Assembly (NCBI GenBank): GCA_020845515.1
Contig: JADLFQ010000048.1
Coordinates: forward strand, 1-53,384
DNA: 53,384 nucleotides
Source of the DNA: Anaerolineaceae bacterium
GTDB lineage: Bacteria > Chloroflexota > Anaerolineae > Anaerolineales > Anaerolineaceae
Reading direction: 5' to 3'
The notes beneath the pieces were generated by a model, which saw nothing but the letters and a program-made list of their open reading frames with translations, had not been told where the DNA came from and did no database searches. A program made the translations under genes and the position numbers. This document shows positions 17,017 to 28,247 of this stretch, piece by piece. Position 1 is the first letter of the stretch. Every line of letters starts with the position of its first letter.

Positions 17017-17493
17017 CTATACGGTAATTCCAAATAAGCGCAGCAGCGGCCTGCCGTACTGCATGAAGGGCCAGGGAATCATCGCCAGGATTAATCCCAG
17101 CGCGATTGTAAACCACAAAGCCGCCCGCTTATATTTGGCGGCTGAGTTTTTTACTTTTTTAATCGCAGCAGTTCCAATGTGCGCGAGCACAACGACAATT
17201 AACATCGTCAAACTGTGTTCCAGCGCAAAAAAGCGCGTTACCCCATCGCGCATCGCCGCGCCGAAGTTGGAAAACAAAACCCCGGTAAACGGTGCATAAA
17301 ACACAAAAAGAATCAACCCCAACAAAAGCTGAACGTCAATCATCCCCGTAAAAAGCGCCCCAACCTGCCGGTCGGCTTTGCTCCAGCTTCTTCTGCCAAG
17401 CCACCCGGTAAAAGCCCGCACCACTGCAATCACGCCAAAGATCAAAACAAGCCAGCGTGTAATATTGTGCAACGTTAAGAACAATGTATACAT
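17017..17493 (-). CDS. Four-helix membrane protein, function unknown
   Basis: The 158-residue protein has four hydrophobic helices (about residues 10-28, 48-70, 88-108 and 125-145). Conserved-looking histidines sit near helix ends: LHNITRW at the N-terminus, ALEHSLTM and LAHIG in the third helix. This His pattern recalls small cytochrome b-like membrane proteins, but no heme-binding family can be named with confidence. The ATG at 17493 is preceded by GGAGAGGACTAT. It is a single-gene unit ending at a shared terminator. Confidence 0.6.
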   Translation of the reverse strand: MYTLFLTLHNITRWLVLIFGVIAVVRAFTGWLGRRSWSKADRQVGALFTGMIDVQLLLGLILFVFYAPFTGVLFSNFGAAMRDGVTRFFALEHSLTMLIVVVLAHIGTAAIKKVKNSAAKYKRAALWFTIALGLILAMIPWPFMQYGRPLLRLFGITV

Positions 17494-17667
17494 ATAGTCC
17501 TCTCCTTACTGAATTTTCAGAATTATAAGCACCACGGAGTTGAAATACAAGCTTCGTATGCAAAGGCAGCCACTTATTTGCCGCTTCCGAAGCATAACCG
17601 GTTGTGATTTATGTTAAAATGAACGCAATCTCACCGCGCGGCGCACTGCCCTTTTGAGGAGAGCCTT

Positions 17668-19101
17668 ATGACCGATTTTGAAACCGTCATTGGCCTGGAA
17701 ACCCATATCCAGCTCAACACGATCACAAAGATTTTCTGCTCATGCAAAGCCGATTCCTGGGGCGATCCTCCCAACACAAACATTTGTCCGGTTTGCTCCG
17801 GGCTGCCGGGTGTGCTGCCGGTTCCCAACAAGGCTGCCATCCAAAAAGGGATGCTGCTCGCGGCAGCAATGCACGCAGAAATCCAGCCGGTTTCCCATTT
17901 CGACCGCAAAAATTATTTCTACCCCGATCTGCCCAAGGGCTATCAGATCTCCCAGTTTGATGCGCCGCTTGCGTGCGGTGGGTATATGGATCTTCCCCTG
18001 GCAGACGGCGGCGTCCGCCGCGTCGGCATTATCAAACTCCACCTGGAAGAAGACGCCGGTAAAACAAAAAATGAAAATAACCGGCGGCTGATTGATTTTA
18101 ACCGCTGCGGGGTCCCGCTTATTGAAATGGTGACAGGCCCCGATCTGCGCAGTGCCACAGAGGCCGCCGAATATCTCACCCGCCTGCGACAGCTCTTGCG
18201 CTGGCTGGATGTCTCCGAAGCTGAGATGGAAAAAGCCCACCTGCGCTGCGACGCCAACGTTTCCATCCGGCCGGCAGGTGCGGACTATCTCAACCCGAAA
18301 ACAGAAATTAAAAATGTGAACTCTATCGAAGCAGTCCGCGAAGCAATCGAAAAGGAAGCCGAACGGCAGATGCGCGAGGTCGGGATGGGCAACAAAATTA
18401 AATCCTGGACGCTGGAATGGGATGAAAACACCGGCGTACTGCGCAAAATGCGCTCCAAAGAAACCGAAGCTGATTACCGCTATTTTCGCGAGCCCGACCT
18501 CCTGCCGTTTCACATCAGCGAAGCATGGAAACAAGAGGTGCTGGCCGGGCTGCCAGAGCTTCCGGAGGAGAGGCGCAGCCGCTTTATCAGCCACTACGGG
18601 CTGCCGGAGTACGATGCAGATGTGCTCACGAGCGAACGCAGCCTTTCTGAATATTTTGAAGCGGCAGTAAAAGCCTATGCCAACGACCCCAAGCGGGTCT
18701 CCAACTGGGTGATGAACGATGCCCTTCGCATGTTGAACGAGAACAACCTGACCGCCAGCCAGCTCAAGCTCACCCCGCAGTTTCTTGCCGAGATTATTCT
18801 TCTCATCGATTCGGGCGTGATCAATAACAACACCGGAAAAGCCCTGCTTATGAAAGTTCAGCAAACGGGAAAAAGCCCCCAGGCTCTAGTAGAGGAAGAG
18901 GGCCTGGCGAAGGTAAGCGACGATTCGGCTATCCGCATTATTTGTCAGGAAATTCTGGTGGGAAACCCCAAAGAAGTGGAATCCTACAAAAGCGGCAAAA
19001 CCACACTGATGGGCTGGTTCGTCGGCCAGGTGATGAAGAAGATGCGCGGCAAGGCAGACCCGAACATTGCCCGTAAAATTCTGGAAGAATTATTAACCTG
19101 A
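17668..19101 (+). CDS. gatB: Asp-tRNA(Asn)/Glu-tRNA(Gln) amidotransferase subunit B
   Basis: The 477-residue protein matches GatB in length and across its sequence: N-terminal VIGLETHIQL, the Cys pairs of the zinc site (CSCKAD ... CPVCSGLPG), KNYFYPDLPKGYQISQ, HLEEDAGK, DFNRCGVPLIE, and the C-terminal YqeY-like tail ending MRGKADPNIARKILEE. GatB is the kinase/ammonia-accepting subunit of the GatCAB complex that converts misacylated Glu-tRNA(Gln) and Asp-tRNA(Asn) to the correct aminoacyl-tRNAs. gatA and gatC are not in the window, so the complex genes are dispersed. GAGGAG precedes the ATG at 17668. Confidence 0.96.
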   Translation: MTDFETVIGLETHIQLNTITKIFCSCKADSWGDPPNTNICPVCSGLPGVLPVPNKAAIQKGMLLAAAMHAEIQPVSHFDRKNYFYPDLPKGYQISQFDAPLACGGYMDLPLADGGVRRVGIIKLHLEEDAGKTKNENNRRLIDFNRCGVPLIEMVTGPDLRSATEAAEYLTRLRQLLRWLDVSEAEMEKAHLRCDANVSIRPAGADYLNPKTEIKNVNSIEAVREAIEKEAERQMREVGMGNKIKSWTLEWDENTGVLRKMRSKETEADYRYFREPDLLPFHISEAWKQEVLAGLPELPEERRSRFISHYGLPEYDADVLTSERSLSEYFEAAVKAYANDPKRVSNWVMNDALRMLNENNLTASQLKLTPQFLAEIILLIDSGVINNNTGKALLMKVQQTGKSPQALVEEEGLAKVSDDSAIRIICQEILVGNPKEVESYKSGKTTLMGWFVGQVMKKMRGKADPNIARKILEELLT

Positions 19102-19237
19102 AAGCCTCATCCAGCGCACGCCCGGCTCACCCGCAGAGAAAGTGCGCGCGCCGCCCAGGTGTTGACCCGGCAAACACACATCAACCCGCTTGAATTGGGC
19201 AGGCTGCCGCTTGTAGCTGGCTGGAATAGATAAAACC

Positions 19238-19723
19238 TTAAATCTGCGGCCAGGCTGCTTTCAACCGGTTTAAGGTTTGTTCAAGGGTTTCAGCCAAAAC
19301 ACGCGTTTCCGCCAGGGTGGACATAAAGTTGGTATCTCCGCCCCAGCGCGGCACGACGTGAAAGTGCAAATGCCCCACCACACCCGCGCCCGCAGCAGAT
19401 CCAATATTCGCACCGATGTTAAACCCTTCCGGATGGTAGACCCGGTCCAGCACTTCTTCCGCCATGGTAATCATCTCAACAATCTCCCGGCGGGTTTCCG
19501 CGTCCAGACATTCCAAATTGGGTTGGTGGGCAAAAGGGGCAATCATTAAATGCCCGCTGGTGTACGGATAGCGGTTTAGGATGGCATATGTGGATGCGTT
19601 GCGGATGACGATTAAGTTCTCAGGGCCGTCATTCAGTTTTTGCGCTTTGCAAAAGATACATTCGGTGCTGGGTTCGTGGTTCATAACGTACTTCACCCGC
19701 CAGGGCGACCACAATTGTTTCAT
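19238..19723 (-). CDS. HIT-family hydrolase (Ap4A-type)
   Basis: The 161-residue HIT protein begins MKQLWSPWR and carries the histidine triad GHLHFHVVPRW near residue 115, plus an N-terminal Cys pair in CIFC with partner residues typical of the Ap4A phosphorylase-like or HinT-like branch. HIT enzymes cleave nucleotide phosphoesters such as diadenosine polyphosphates or AMP conjugates. I chose the ATG at 19723 rather than 19732 because GAGGTG lies just before it at proper spacing, while the upstream ATG would abut that site. It converges with gatB and is divergent from secA. Confidence 0.88.
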   Translation of the reverse strand: MKQLWSPWRVKYVMNHEPSTECIFCKAQKLNDGPENLIVIRNASTYAILNRYPYTSGHLMIAPFAHQPNLECLDAETRREIVEMITMAEEVLDRVYHPEGFNIGANIGSAAGAGVVGHLHFHVVPRWGGDTNFMSTLAETRVLAETLEQTLNRLKAAWPQI

Positions 19724-19817
19724 ATCATTCACCTCAAAAGGGAAGCCTTCTGCCCTGGGACCAGAACAGGTAAATTTATTTTAACAGAGAACTGATTATA
19801 CGGGTAGCAATCTCGCT

Positions 19818-19844
19818 TTGAACTCTTCGATTTTAAAGTATAAT
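19818..19844 (+). promoter_or_regulatory. Probable secA promoter
   Basis: TTGAAC at 19818-19823 and TATAAT at 19839-19844 are separated by 15 bp, slightly short of optimal. The -10 box is 21 bp before the secA ATG. Confidence 0.55.
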
Positions 19845-19865
19845 CACCCCGCAGAAAGGTGCTTT

Positions 19866-22800
19866 ATGTTTAAAAATATTGTCAGAGTCCTCGGTGGGGA
19901 CCCCATCAGAAAAGAAATGGAAAAAATGTCACAGGTGGTCGAAGAGATCAACCTGCTGGAAGAGGAATTTGAAGCGTTAAGCGGCGAAGCCCTGCTCGCC
20001 AAAACCGGCGAATTTAAACAGCGGCTCGAGGAGGGCGGGCAATTGGACGATCTCTTGCCAGAGGCTTTCGCCGCAGTGCGCGAAGCCAGCAAGAGGACGC
20101 TTGGGATGCGCCATTACGACATCCAATTGATCGGCGGCGCGACGCTGCATGCCGGAAAGATCGCCGAAATGCGCACCGGTGAGGGCAAAACCCTGGTCGC
20201 GACCCTCCCGGTTTACCTGAATGCCCTGACCGGAAAAGGCGTGCACCTGATAACCGTTAACGACTATCTGGCACGACGCGACGCACGCTGGATGGCGCCC
20301 ATCTTCCATGCGCTCGGTCTCTCCGTTGGCGTGCTGCAGATGGCTGGCCGCACCGAGAACGGCCGGATGGCTTTTCTGGTTGATCCGCAAGTCACCTCCC
20401 CTCACGAAGACCAGCACCAATTGCGGTTGGTGCTGCGCCGGGACGCTTACCTGGCCGACGTTATTTACGGCACAAACAGCGAGTTCGGATTCGATTACCT
20501 GCGGGACAACCTCACCCTGCGGCTGGATGACCGGGTACAGCGCGGTCACCACTACGCCATCATTGATGAGGTTGACAACGTCTTGATTGACGAGGCCCGC
20601 ACACCACTAATCATCTCCGGCCCGGCGCAGGAGGAAACCGAGTGGTACCTGCGCATGGTGCAGGTAGCCCGGGCGCTCAACCCCGACGATTACGAAGTTA
20701 ATGAGAAAGACCGCACCGTCAGCCTGACAGAAATCGGCGAAGCCCATGTGGAGGAGCTTCTTGATACATCCCTGCGCGACCCGGAACGACCGGAAGACAT
20801 CACCCCCGAACAGGCACGCCTGCTCGGGTATCTGGAACAGGCTCTGCGGGCGCAGTTCCTTTACCGCCGCAACAAAGATTATCTGGTACAGAGCGGAAAG
20901 GTTGTCATCGTGGATGAGTTCACCGGCCGCCTGATGCCCGGACGGCGCTGGTCTGAAGGCTTGCACCAGGCGATTGAAGCCAAGGAGGGTGTTAAAATCG
21001 AGCCCGCCAACGTCACCTATGCCACCATCACGCTGCAAAACTATTTTCGTATGTATGAAAAACTTGCGGGGATGACCGGTACGGCGCTGACCGAGGCGGA
21101 GGAATTCGATAAAATTTACAAGCTCGAGGTCTTCCCCATCCCAACAAACCTGGAATACCAGGCGCAGCGCCCTGAAACCGGGTTGGTCAACATTGAAGCC
21201 AAAGACGAGCAGGGCTATAAATACACCTACTACACCCAGCGCAGCGATTTGGAAAAGAAGCCGGTTTTCTGGCGGCGGAAGGATTACCCCGATGTAGTCT
21301 ATCGCAGTGAGGAAGCCAAACTGCGCGCCATCACCCGCGAGATCATCCGTTTCCACGTCATCGGCCGCCCGCAGCTCATCGGCACCACCTCCGTAGAGCA
21401 TTCCGACCGGCTTTCAGAGCGCTTGAGCGCGGAGCCGTTGCGGCGGCTGCTTCAGATTGAATTGGTACGCCAGGGGTGGATGGAAAAGAACAACCTGGAA
21501 ATTCTCGACCGCCCCGTGCCAGAGTTGCAGCCTTTTCACAAGGACCTCAATGAGATCAACCCCGGCGATTTGCGCCCCCTGGCGCGCACCTTGGGGATCA
21601 GCCTGAACATGGAAGAGCCGGATAATTTGGAGCGCCTCGAGACAGCCTTGCAGCTCACCCCGCTCGACCGGCCGCGCCTGCTGCGCGTCATTCAGGGGGG
21701 CATCTCGCACAGAGTGCTTAATGCCCGCAAACATGACGAGGAATCGCAAATCATCGCCCGCGCCGGCGCCTTTGGCGCCGTCACCATCGCCACCAATATG
21801 GCCGGCCGCGGCGTGGATATCAAGCTGGGCGGCGAATTGACAGAGGAGATCCTGCGCGACGTCAACCGCGTACTCAACCGTGCCGGCGCCGACCCATTCA
21901 ACATGACACACGAAGAGCGCCGCGTTGCGCTCCAGGAAATTCCTGCAGAAGAGTACGGTATTTACGAGGAGTCTGTCAACGCCTTTCTGGAATCTCTGGA
22001 CGGAATGAAACGCGTACGCCAATTGGGCGGCCTGCACGTCATTGGCTCCGAGCGGCACGAAGCCCGCCGCATTGACAACCAGTTGCGCGGCCGCTCCGCC
22101 CGCCAGGGCGACCCCGGTTCTTCACGTTTTTACCTCTCACTGGAAGATGATCTGATGCGCTTGTTCGGCGGTCAGCAGGTGGAAAACCTATGGAAGCGCA
22201 TTTTCTTCGATGACAGTTTGCCGCTTGAAATGCATATCCTCGGACGGCTGGTGGAACAATCGCAAGAACGCGTTGAAGGCAGCAACTTCGATGTCCGCAA
22301 GCACCTGCTGGAATACGATGATGTCCTCAATGCCCAGCGCAAACGCATCTACGAGCAGCGCGACCGTGTCTTTACAAAGGAAGACCTCAGCGATGACGTC
22401 CTCGAGATGCTGCGAGCCGATCTGCAGAACCGCATCCCCGAAGCGCTTAAGGACAAAGAAGGCCCCTGGAAACTGCTTGCCTATCTGGATGATATTCAAC
22501 CCTCCTTCCAATTTGAGGAGATCAGCCAGCCTTCGTTCAGCTACCGGTTGTTAATTGACGCCGTGCGCGCTAAATTGCCCGAAGGTGCTCCACAGCCCGA
22601 AGCTCTGCGCTCTGCTTTATTGGAAATTGCCGGACAGGCCATCACCGCAGAGCGCGATCACCTGCTGGGCGGCATCAATACCCTCCTGGATAACCTCGAA
22701 GACAACCTGAAGAACCAAAGAGAAGAGCGCCTCGATACGCTGGATACTTTTTTTGATGGCTTGGAAGAAAGCGATGGCGTTGAAGCACGCCGCCCTCAGG

Positions 22801-23906
22801 AGCTGCTCAACGAATTGCAAGAGCTTGTACACTTGCCCCTCAAGCTCCCGCCCGACTCACTCCGCCGCCTGCCAGACGGTGACGACGACGTCCGCCTTGA
22901 GCTACGCGACCAGATGGAAGCCGCGCTTACACAACTGCAAACCAACCGTCTGATCGGCGCGGTTGAGCGCCGCCTGGAAGAGGAAACCGGCCTGCGCACT
23001 TCGCAATTGCGGGAACATACCTGGGATGAGATCGGGGACGAAGTCTACCACGCCGTGGAAAATATCTTCCAACAGCGCGCAGAGCGGCTGCTTGGGGAAC
23101 AGGAGCAGATAGCCCGCGATCTTGATGCCATCCTGGGACATCTGCCCTCCGGTGAATTAAGCGACCGCATCATCATTGATCTACTGCAAGCCACTTCCGT
23201 CGGCTCCCGGCTGGCGTTTGACGCGCGCACGCATCGCAAAACACAGAAACAGTTCCAACGCCTGCGCTATTACTTTTTGGCAGCCTCTTTACTTCAAGCA
23301 AGCGTGCCAGAGGAAATCACCGGCCGTATTTTGGAACATCTGGAAGGCGCTCTGGAAGCCCTGCAGCGCGCCCGCGGCTTGTCTGAAATTCAGCGGCTCA
23401 GGGGTATGGAAGTCACCCTGAAGCAGATTGATGCCCGTGTGCAGGAAGAAATACAGCAAGAGGTGGGAGAAGAAGCGTTTGAAGCCATTGCTGCCAGGCC
23501 GCTTGGCGGGCTCGCGGAAGATGACCGTCTCACTGTCAGCGCCATCTTTGGCCGGTACATTCAGAACGAGATCAACCGTCAGCTTTTGCTGCGGGTTATC
23601 TCCGACCAGTGGGTGGAGTACCTGACCCGCGTGGAAGCGCTGCGCGTTTCGATTGGCCTGGAAGCCTATGCCCAGCGCGACCCCTTGGTGCAGTACAAAA
23701 GCCGGGCTACAACGATGTTTCAGGAATTGCTCGCGGATATCCGCGCCGGTGTGATCAGCCGCCTGTTCACGTATGCCGTGCGCACCGCGCCACCCGTGAC
23801 CGCCCCAGCCGCAGACGCACAGCCCAATTCGCAACAAAATACAAGCTCCGGACAGGCTTCCTCTCAGGCCGACAATCGTAAAAAGAAAAAGCGGAAGCGT
23901 CATTAA
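19866..23906 (+). CDS. secA: Protein translocase ATPase SecA, enlarged form
   Basis: SecA is the ATP motor that drives preproteins through SecYEG. The frame from the ATG at 19866 (GAAAGGTG upstream) gives 1346 residues, against about 800-1000 in most bacteria. Motor motifs are intact: EMRTGEGKTLVA (Walker A), IDEVDNVLIDEARTPL (Walker B), TNMAGRGVDIKLGG, and QLRGRSARQGDPGSSRFYLS. Extra sequence appears at two places: roughly 90-100 residues in the second nucleotide-binding domain between TTSVEHSDRLSERL and GISHRVLNARKHDEE, and a helical-wing/C-terminal region of over 500 residues after FDVRKHLLEYDDVLNAQ. The C-terminus lacks the usual Cys/His zinc finger and ends in a Gln/Ser linker and basic tail (KKKKRKRH). 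The upstream in-frame ATG at 19818 lies within the promoter and was not used. Confidence 0.95.
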   Translation: MFKNIVRVLGGDPIRKEMEKMSQVVEEINLLEEEFEALSGEALLAKTGEFKQRLEEGGQLDDLLPEAFAAVREASKRTLGMRHYDIQLIGGATLHAGKIAEMRTGEGKTLVATLPVYLNALTGKGVHLITVNDYLARRDARWMAPIFHALGLSVGVLQMAGRTENGRMAFLVDPQVTSPHEDQHQLRLVLRRDAYLADVIYGTNSEFGFDYLRDNLTLRLDDRVQRGHHYAIIDEVDNVLIDEARTPLIISGPAQEETEWYLRMVQVARALNPDDYEVNEKDRTVSLTEIGEAHVEELLDTSLRDPERPEDITPEQARLLGYLEQALRAQFLYRRNKDYLVQSGKVVIVDEFTGRLMPGRRWSEGLHQAIEAKEGVKIEPANVTYATITLQNYFRMYEKLAGMTGTALTEAEEFDKIYKLEVFPIPTNLEYQAQRPETGLVNIEAKDEQGYKYTYYTQRSDLEKKPVFWRRKDYPDVVYRSEEAKLRAITREIIRFHVIGRPQLIGTTSVEHSDRLSERLSAEPLRRLLQIELVRQGWMEKNNLEILDRPVPELQPFHKDLNEINPGDLRPLARTLGISLNMEEPDNLERLETALQLTPLDRPRLLRVIQGGISHRVLNARKHDEESQIIARAGAFGAVTIATNMAGRGVDIKLGGELTEEILRDVNRVLNRAGADPFNMTHEERRVALQEIPAEEYGIYEESVNAFLESLDGMKRVRQLGGLHVIGSERHEARRIDNQLRGRSARQGDPGSSRFYLSLEDDLMRLFGGQQVENLWKRIFFDDSLPLEMHILGRLVEQSQERVEGSNFDVRKHLLEYDDVLNAQRKRIYEQRDRVFTKEDLSDDVLEMLRADLQNRIPEALKDKEGPWKLLAYLDDIQPSFQFEEISQPSFSYRLLIDAVRAKLPEGAPQPEALRSALLEIAGQAITAERDHLLGGINTLLDNLEDNLKNQREERLDTLDTFFDGLEESDGVEARRPQELLNELQELVHLPLKLPPDSLRRLPDGDDDVRLELRDQMEAALTQLQTNRLIGAVERRLEEETGLRTSQLREHTWDEIGDEVYHAVENIFQQRAERLLGEQEQIARDLDAILGHLPSGELSDRIIIDLLQATSVGSRLAFDARTHRKTQKQFQRLRYYFLAASLLQASVPEEITGRILEHLEGALEALQRARGLSEIQRLRGMEVTLKQIDARVQEEIQQEVGEEAFEAIAARPLGGLAEDDRLTVSAIFGRYIQNEINRQLLLRVISDQWVEYLTRVEALRVSIGLEAYAQRDPLVQYKSRATTMFQELLADIRAGVISRLFTYAVRTAPPVTAPAADAQPNSQQNTSSGQASSQADNRKKKKRKRH

Positions 23907-23936
23907 CTGCCAAAACACACTCAACTGGAGAGCTTT

Positions 23937-25304
23937 ATGAAATCAACCCCTTTTTTACTGGTAATCATGGCGCTGATTTTTGCCTCTCTGGCATGTTCGT
24001 TGACCGGAAGCGGGACGAAAACCCCGTCAGCGGATGAAATCGCCACGCAGGTCGCAGCAACGGTAGCCGCACAGCTTACGGCGATAACCGGCGGCATCCC
24101 AACAACCGAAACGTTGACGCCAACAGCCGAAGCGCCGGCGCCAACAGCCACTCCTGCGCCGCCGCCCGTGTTGAGGCTTTTTTACAATGACGGCGCCGGT
24201 AATCTGTGGAGTTGGAGCGAGAGCGGCGGCGCGCGGCAATTAACTTTTTCGGGTGGCACGATTGATCTGGTTGCGGCGCCAGATGGCAGCCGGGTTGCCT
24301 ATGTTAAAAGCAGCGATTATTTGAATCACAGCTTATGGGTGATCAACAACGACGGCAGCGGCGAACGGCAACTGGTTTCAATAGATGAGTTTTCCGCCAT
24401 GAAGACCGACCCTGCCATGCAGGGGCTGGCGCCGGATTTCCTTGCCTGGACGCCGGATGGCTCCAGCCTGGTTTTTACAACCACACCCAAGTATGAGGGG
24501 CCGGGCTACACCCTCCAGGACGACCTGTGGATGGTCAACGCCAGCAGCGGGGAACGCCATCAGATCCTGGCGCCCGGCGTGGGCGGCGCTTTTTACTTTT
24601 CTCCAGATGGTTCAAAAATGGCACTGGTTAAACCGGACCGAATCAGCATCGCCAACACCGATGGAAGCGATCTGCGGCAGGTTTTTACTTATACGCCGGT
24701 GACCACCTACAGCGAATACGCTTACCGGGCAGAGCCGGTGTGGTCCCCCGACTCGAGCAGCCTGTGGGTTGCCATCCCTCCTGAAGATCCCCTTTCCCCC
24801 GGTCAGCCGACCACGCTTTGGCGTGTCCCCGTAAATGATTCACCCCCCACCAGGCTGGGCAGCATCAATGTCAATTTTCTCACGCCGGTTGCGCTTTCGG
24901 CGGATCAAACCCGCATCCTGTATATCGGCGATGGCGCTGTCTTTGGGGATAACAACACTGAAGTTCATATTGCCAATGCGGATGGGAGCGGAGACAGCCT
25001 TTTCTTCGCAGGCGAGGCCGGTTCACCGCTTACCTGGTCGCCGGACGGGCTGCACTTCACCTTCGTCATCAGCGGGGCTTACAACACCCAGATCGGCCAG
25101 GTGGGCGGCAGCCATGCGAATCTGAGCGACACGGGCATGGCCGCCGCGGTGCGCTGGCTGGATAACAGCACCTACCTGTTCCTCAATCGAACCGCAGCAG
25201 GGTGGGAGATACGCCGCGCCACAATCGGAAGCCCAAGCTCTGCCTTGGTGTACCCGCCTGGCGATCCTGCGGCATACTTTTTGTTCTACGGTTTCGCGAA
25301 TTAG
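23937..25304 (+). CDS. Lipoprotein with TolB-like beta-propeller
   Basis: The 455-residue protein has a lipoprotein signal ending ASLAC (Cys about residue 20), then an Ala/Thr/Pro linker (ATVAAQLTAITGG ... TPAPPPV), then repeated propeller blades. Blade motifs recur along residues ~75-440: AAPDGSRVAYV, WTPDGSSLVFT, FSPDGSKMALV, WSPDSSSLWVA and WSPDGLHFTFV, typical of TolB/WD40-like PD40 repeats. It should be anchored outside the membrane and probably mediates protein or ligand contacts. GGAGAG precedes the ATG. It follows secA by 30 bp and may share its transcript. The specific partner is unknown. Confidence 0.8.
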   Translation: MKSTPFLLVIMALIFASLACSLTGSGTKTPSADEIATQVAATVAAQLTAITGGIPTTETLTPTAEAPAPTATPAPPPVLRLFYNDGAGNLWSWSESGGARQLTFSGGTIDLVAAPDGSRVAYVKSSDYLNHSLWVINNDGSGERQLVSIDEFSAMKTDPAMQGLAPDFLAWTPDGSSLVFTTTPKYEGPGYTLQDDLWMVNASSGERHQILAPGVGGAFYFSPDGSKMALVKPDRISIANTDGSDLRQVFTYTPVTTYSEYAYRAEPVWSPDSSSLWVAIPPEDPLSPGQPTTLWRVPVNDSPPTRLGSINVNFLTPVALSADQTRILYIGDGAVFGDNNTEVHIANADGSGDSLFFAGEAGSPLTWSPDGLHFTFVISGAYNTQIGQVGGSHANLSDTGMAAAVRWLDNSTYLFLNRTAAGWEIRRATIGSPSSALVYPPGDPAAYFLFYGFAN

Positions 25305-25416
25305 CCGCCCAAAAACACCTTTAAAAAACATCCGGGTTGAGCCAGCTTAAAAAAGACAGCGTTCAACCCGGACGATCTTTCAAGGCCCTGCCGGAGAAAG
25401 GCAGAGCGCCTTTCGA

Positions 25417-26807
<1,391 letters not shown>

Positions 26808-26857
26808 AATCTTCAAAAATCCTTCGAAAAATCAGTTTCCTGGTTGCAATAGATGGT

Positions 26858-27802
26858 TCAAGCCTCATCAGACGCGGTAACGTCGCCGGCACTTTTTGCT
26901 TCTTCTTCCACAGCAGCTTCTTCTGCTTTCACTTCGCCGGTTTCACCAACTTCTTCAGCAGCCTCTTCCCCGGGCCGGCTGAGCTTGGCAAGCGTAGACT
27001 CACCCAGCAAATCCACATCCTCCAGTTCTTCATCCCGGTAGACCATCGGGCGGCGGGTAACACTCACCTGTCCTCTAACCGATTCGGCTGAAAGCTCTTC
27101 AATCACATCATCTTTGCGCATGCCAATGCCTTCCAGCACTGCATCGGCCATTTTGCCCACCAGCAGTTTGATTGCACGGATGGCATCATCGTTCGAAGGA
27201 ATCACATAGTCTATCCCGCTGGGATCGCAGTTGGTATCCACCAGTGCAATGACCGGGATGTTTTTCAGGTTCGCTTCATGAATACAGGTCGCTTCACGGC
27301 CAATATCCACCACAAAAAGTAAGTTGGGAATGGTCTTCATGTTGCGAACACCACTTAAGCGAAGCTCCAAACGCTTAATTTCGCGTTCGATCATAATACG
27401 CTCTTTTTTGATAATGCGGTTAATATCGCCGCTGTCGCGCATTTTCTCAAGCCGTTCCAACTCTTGAATACGTTGATAGATTGTAGTCCAGTTGGTCAGC
27501 ATCCCGCCCAGCCAACGCTCGGTTACATAGGGCATACCACAGCGGATAGCCTCATCGCGGATCGTCTCCTGGGCCTGGCGCTTGGTGCCAACAAACATGA
27601 TATTGCCGCCCGCCATGACCGCATCCCGAACCAGGGTATAAGCCGTATTGAGCGACTTGACCGTTTGCTGCAGGTCAATGATATGGATCCCGTTCCGTTC
27701 GGTGAAAATATAGGGTTTCATTCGGGGATCCCACTTATTTGTGCGGTGTCCGAAATGTACACCGCTCTCGAGAAGCGCTTTCATCGAGATAATACTTGCC
27801 AT
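26858..27802 (-). CDS. rpsB: 30S ribosomal protein S2
   Basis: The protein begins [20 protein letters not shown], the conserved S2 start, and continues with [25 protein letters not shown] and [20 protein letters not shown]. From the ATG at 27802 it is 314 residues, longer than the ~240-260 typical S2, owing to a C-terminal tail rich in Glu and Ala (from about residue 275). The ATG is preceded by AAAGGAGAAAAGGTT. Longer in-frame starts upstream have no S2 resemblance. S2 joins late in 30S assembly near the mRNA path; the acidic tail is probably disordered. It is the first gene of the rpsB-tsf-(terminator)-pyrH unit. Confidence 0.96.
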   Translation of the reverse strand: MASIISMKALLESGVHFGHRTNKWDPRMKPYIFTERNGIHIIDLQQTVKSLNTAYTLVRDAVMAGGNIMFVGTKRQAQETIRDEAIRCGMPYVTERWLGGMLTNWTTIYQRIQELERLEKMRDSGDINRIIKKERIMIEREIKRLELRLSGVRNMKTIPNLLFVVDIGREATCIHEANLKNIPVIALVDTNCDPSGIDYVIPSNDDAIRAIKLLVGKMADAVLEGIGMRKDDVIEELSAESVRGQVSVTRRPMVYRDEELEDVDLLGESTLAKLSRPGEEAAEEVGETGEVKAEEAAVEEEAKSAGDVTASDEA

Positions 27803-28247
27803 AACCTTTTCTCCTTTGCGTTTTTCCTCCGCTCCGTCATCCCAGTTTTTCACTGCCCACGGCAGCACGCAAAAACCAGTCGGAGAGCGTGTGGGTTGAG
27901 TTTAAGCCGGTCAAGTATATCATGGTTTTTCGTGAATCTGCAGGCCATTTTGAGCGCGGCAACTCTCAATCACGCTTCCCGGCACACCATTCCAACACCC
28001 ACGCCCTTCTCCCGCAACGTTCCCGCCACAATAAACACCACACAGTACAAGCCCGGAATATAAGCCAACCCATGCCAGCTGGAGCGATCATGGAACGATC
28101 ACACTCTCCGCCGGACTTTATAGTAAAATGACAGGCAGAGCACCTCTGCGAGGTGCCGGTCCGGAGAGTCGCTGCTTGTGTGCGTCTAAGAGAGGGAGAA
28201 GTCAGGGGCGGTCAGGCTCACAAATTTTTTAGAAACGAGGTGAAATC
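27803..28247. other. Divergent intergenic region between rpsB and degV
   Basis: This 445-bp stretch must hold both promoters of the divergent units. On the degV side TATAGT occurs near 28119, followed by a leader with a stable stem GCACCTC-TGC-GAGGTGC at about 28139-28155, possibly part of a structured 5' leader. On the rpsB side a TATACT box is present near 27912-27917 without a clear -35. No RNA gene was recognised. Confidence 0.4.
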
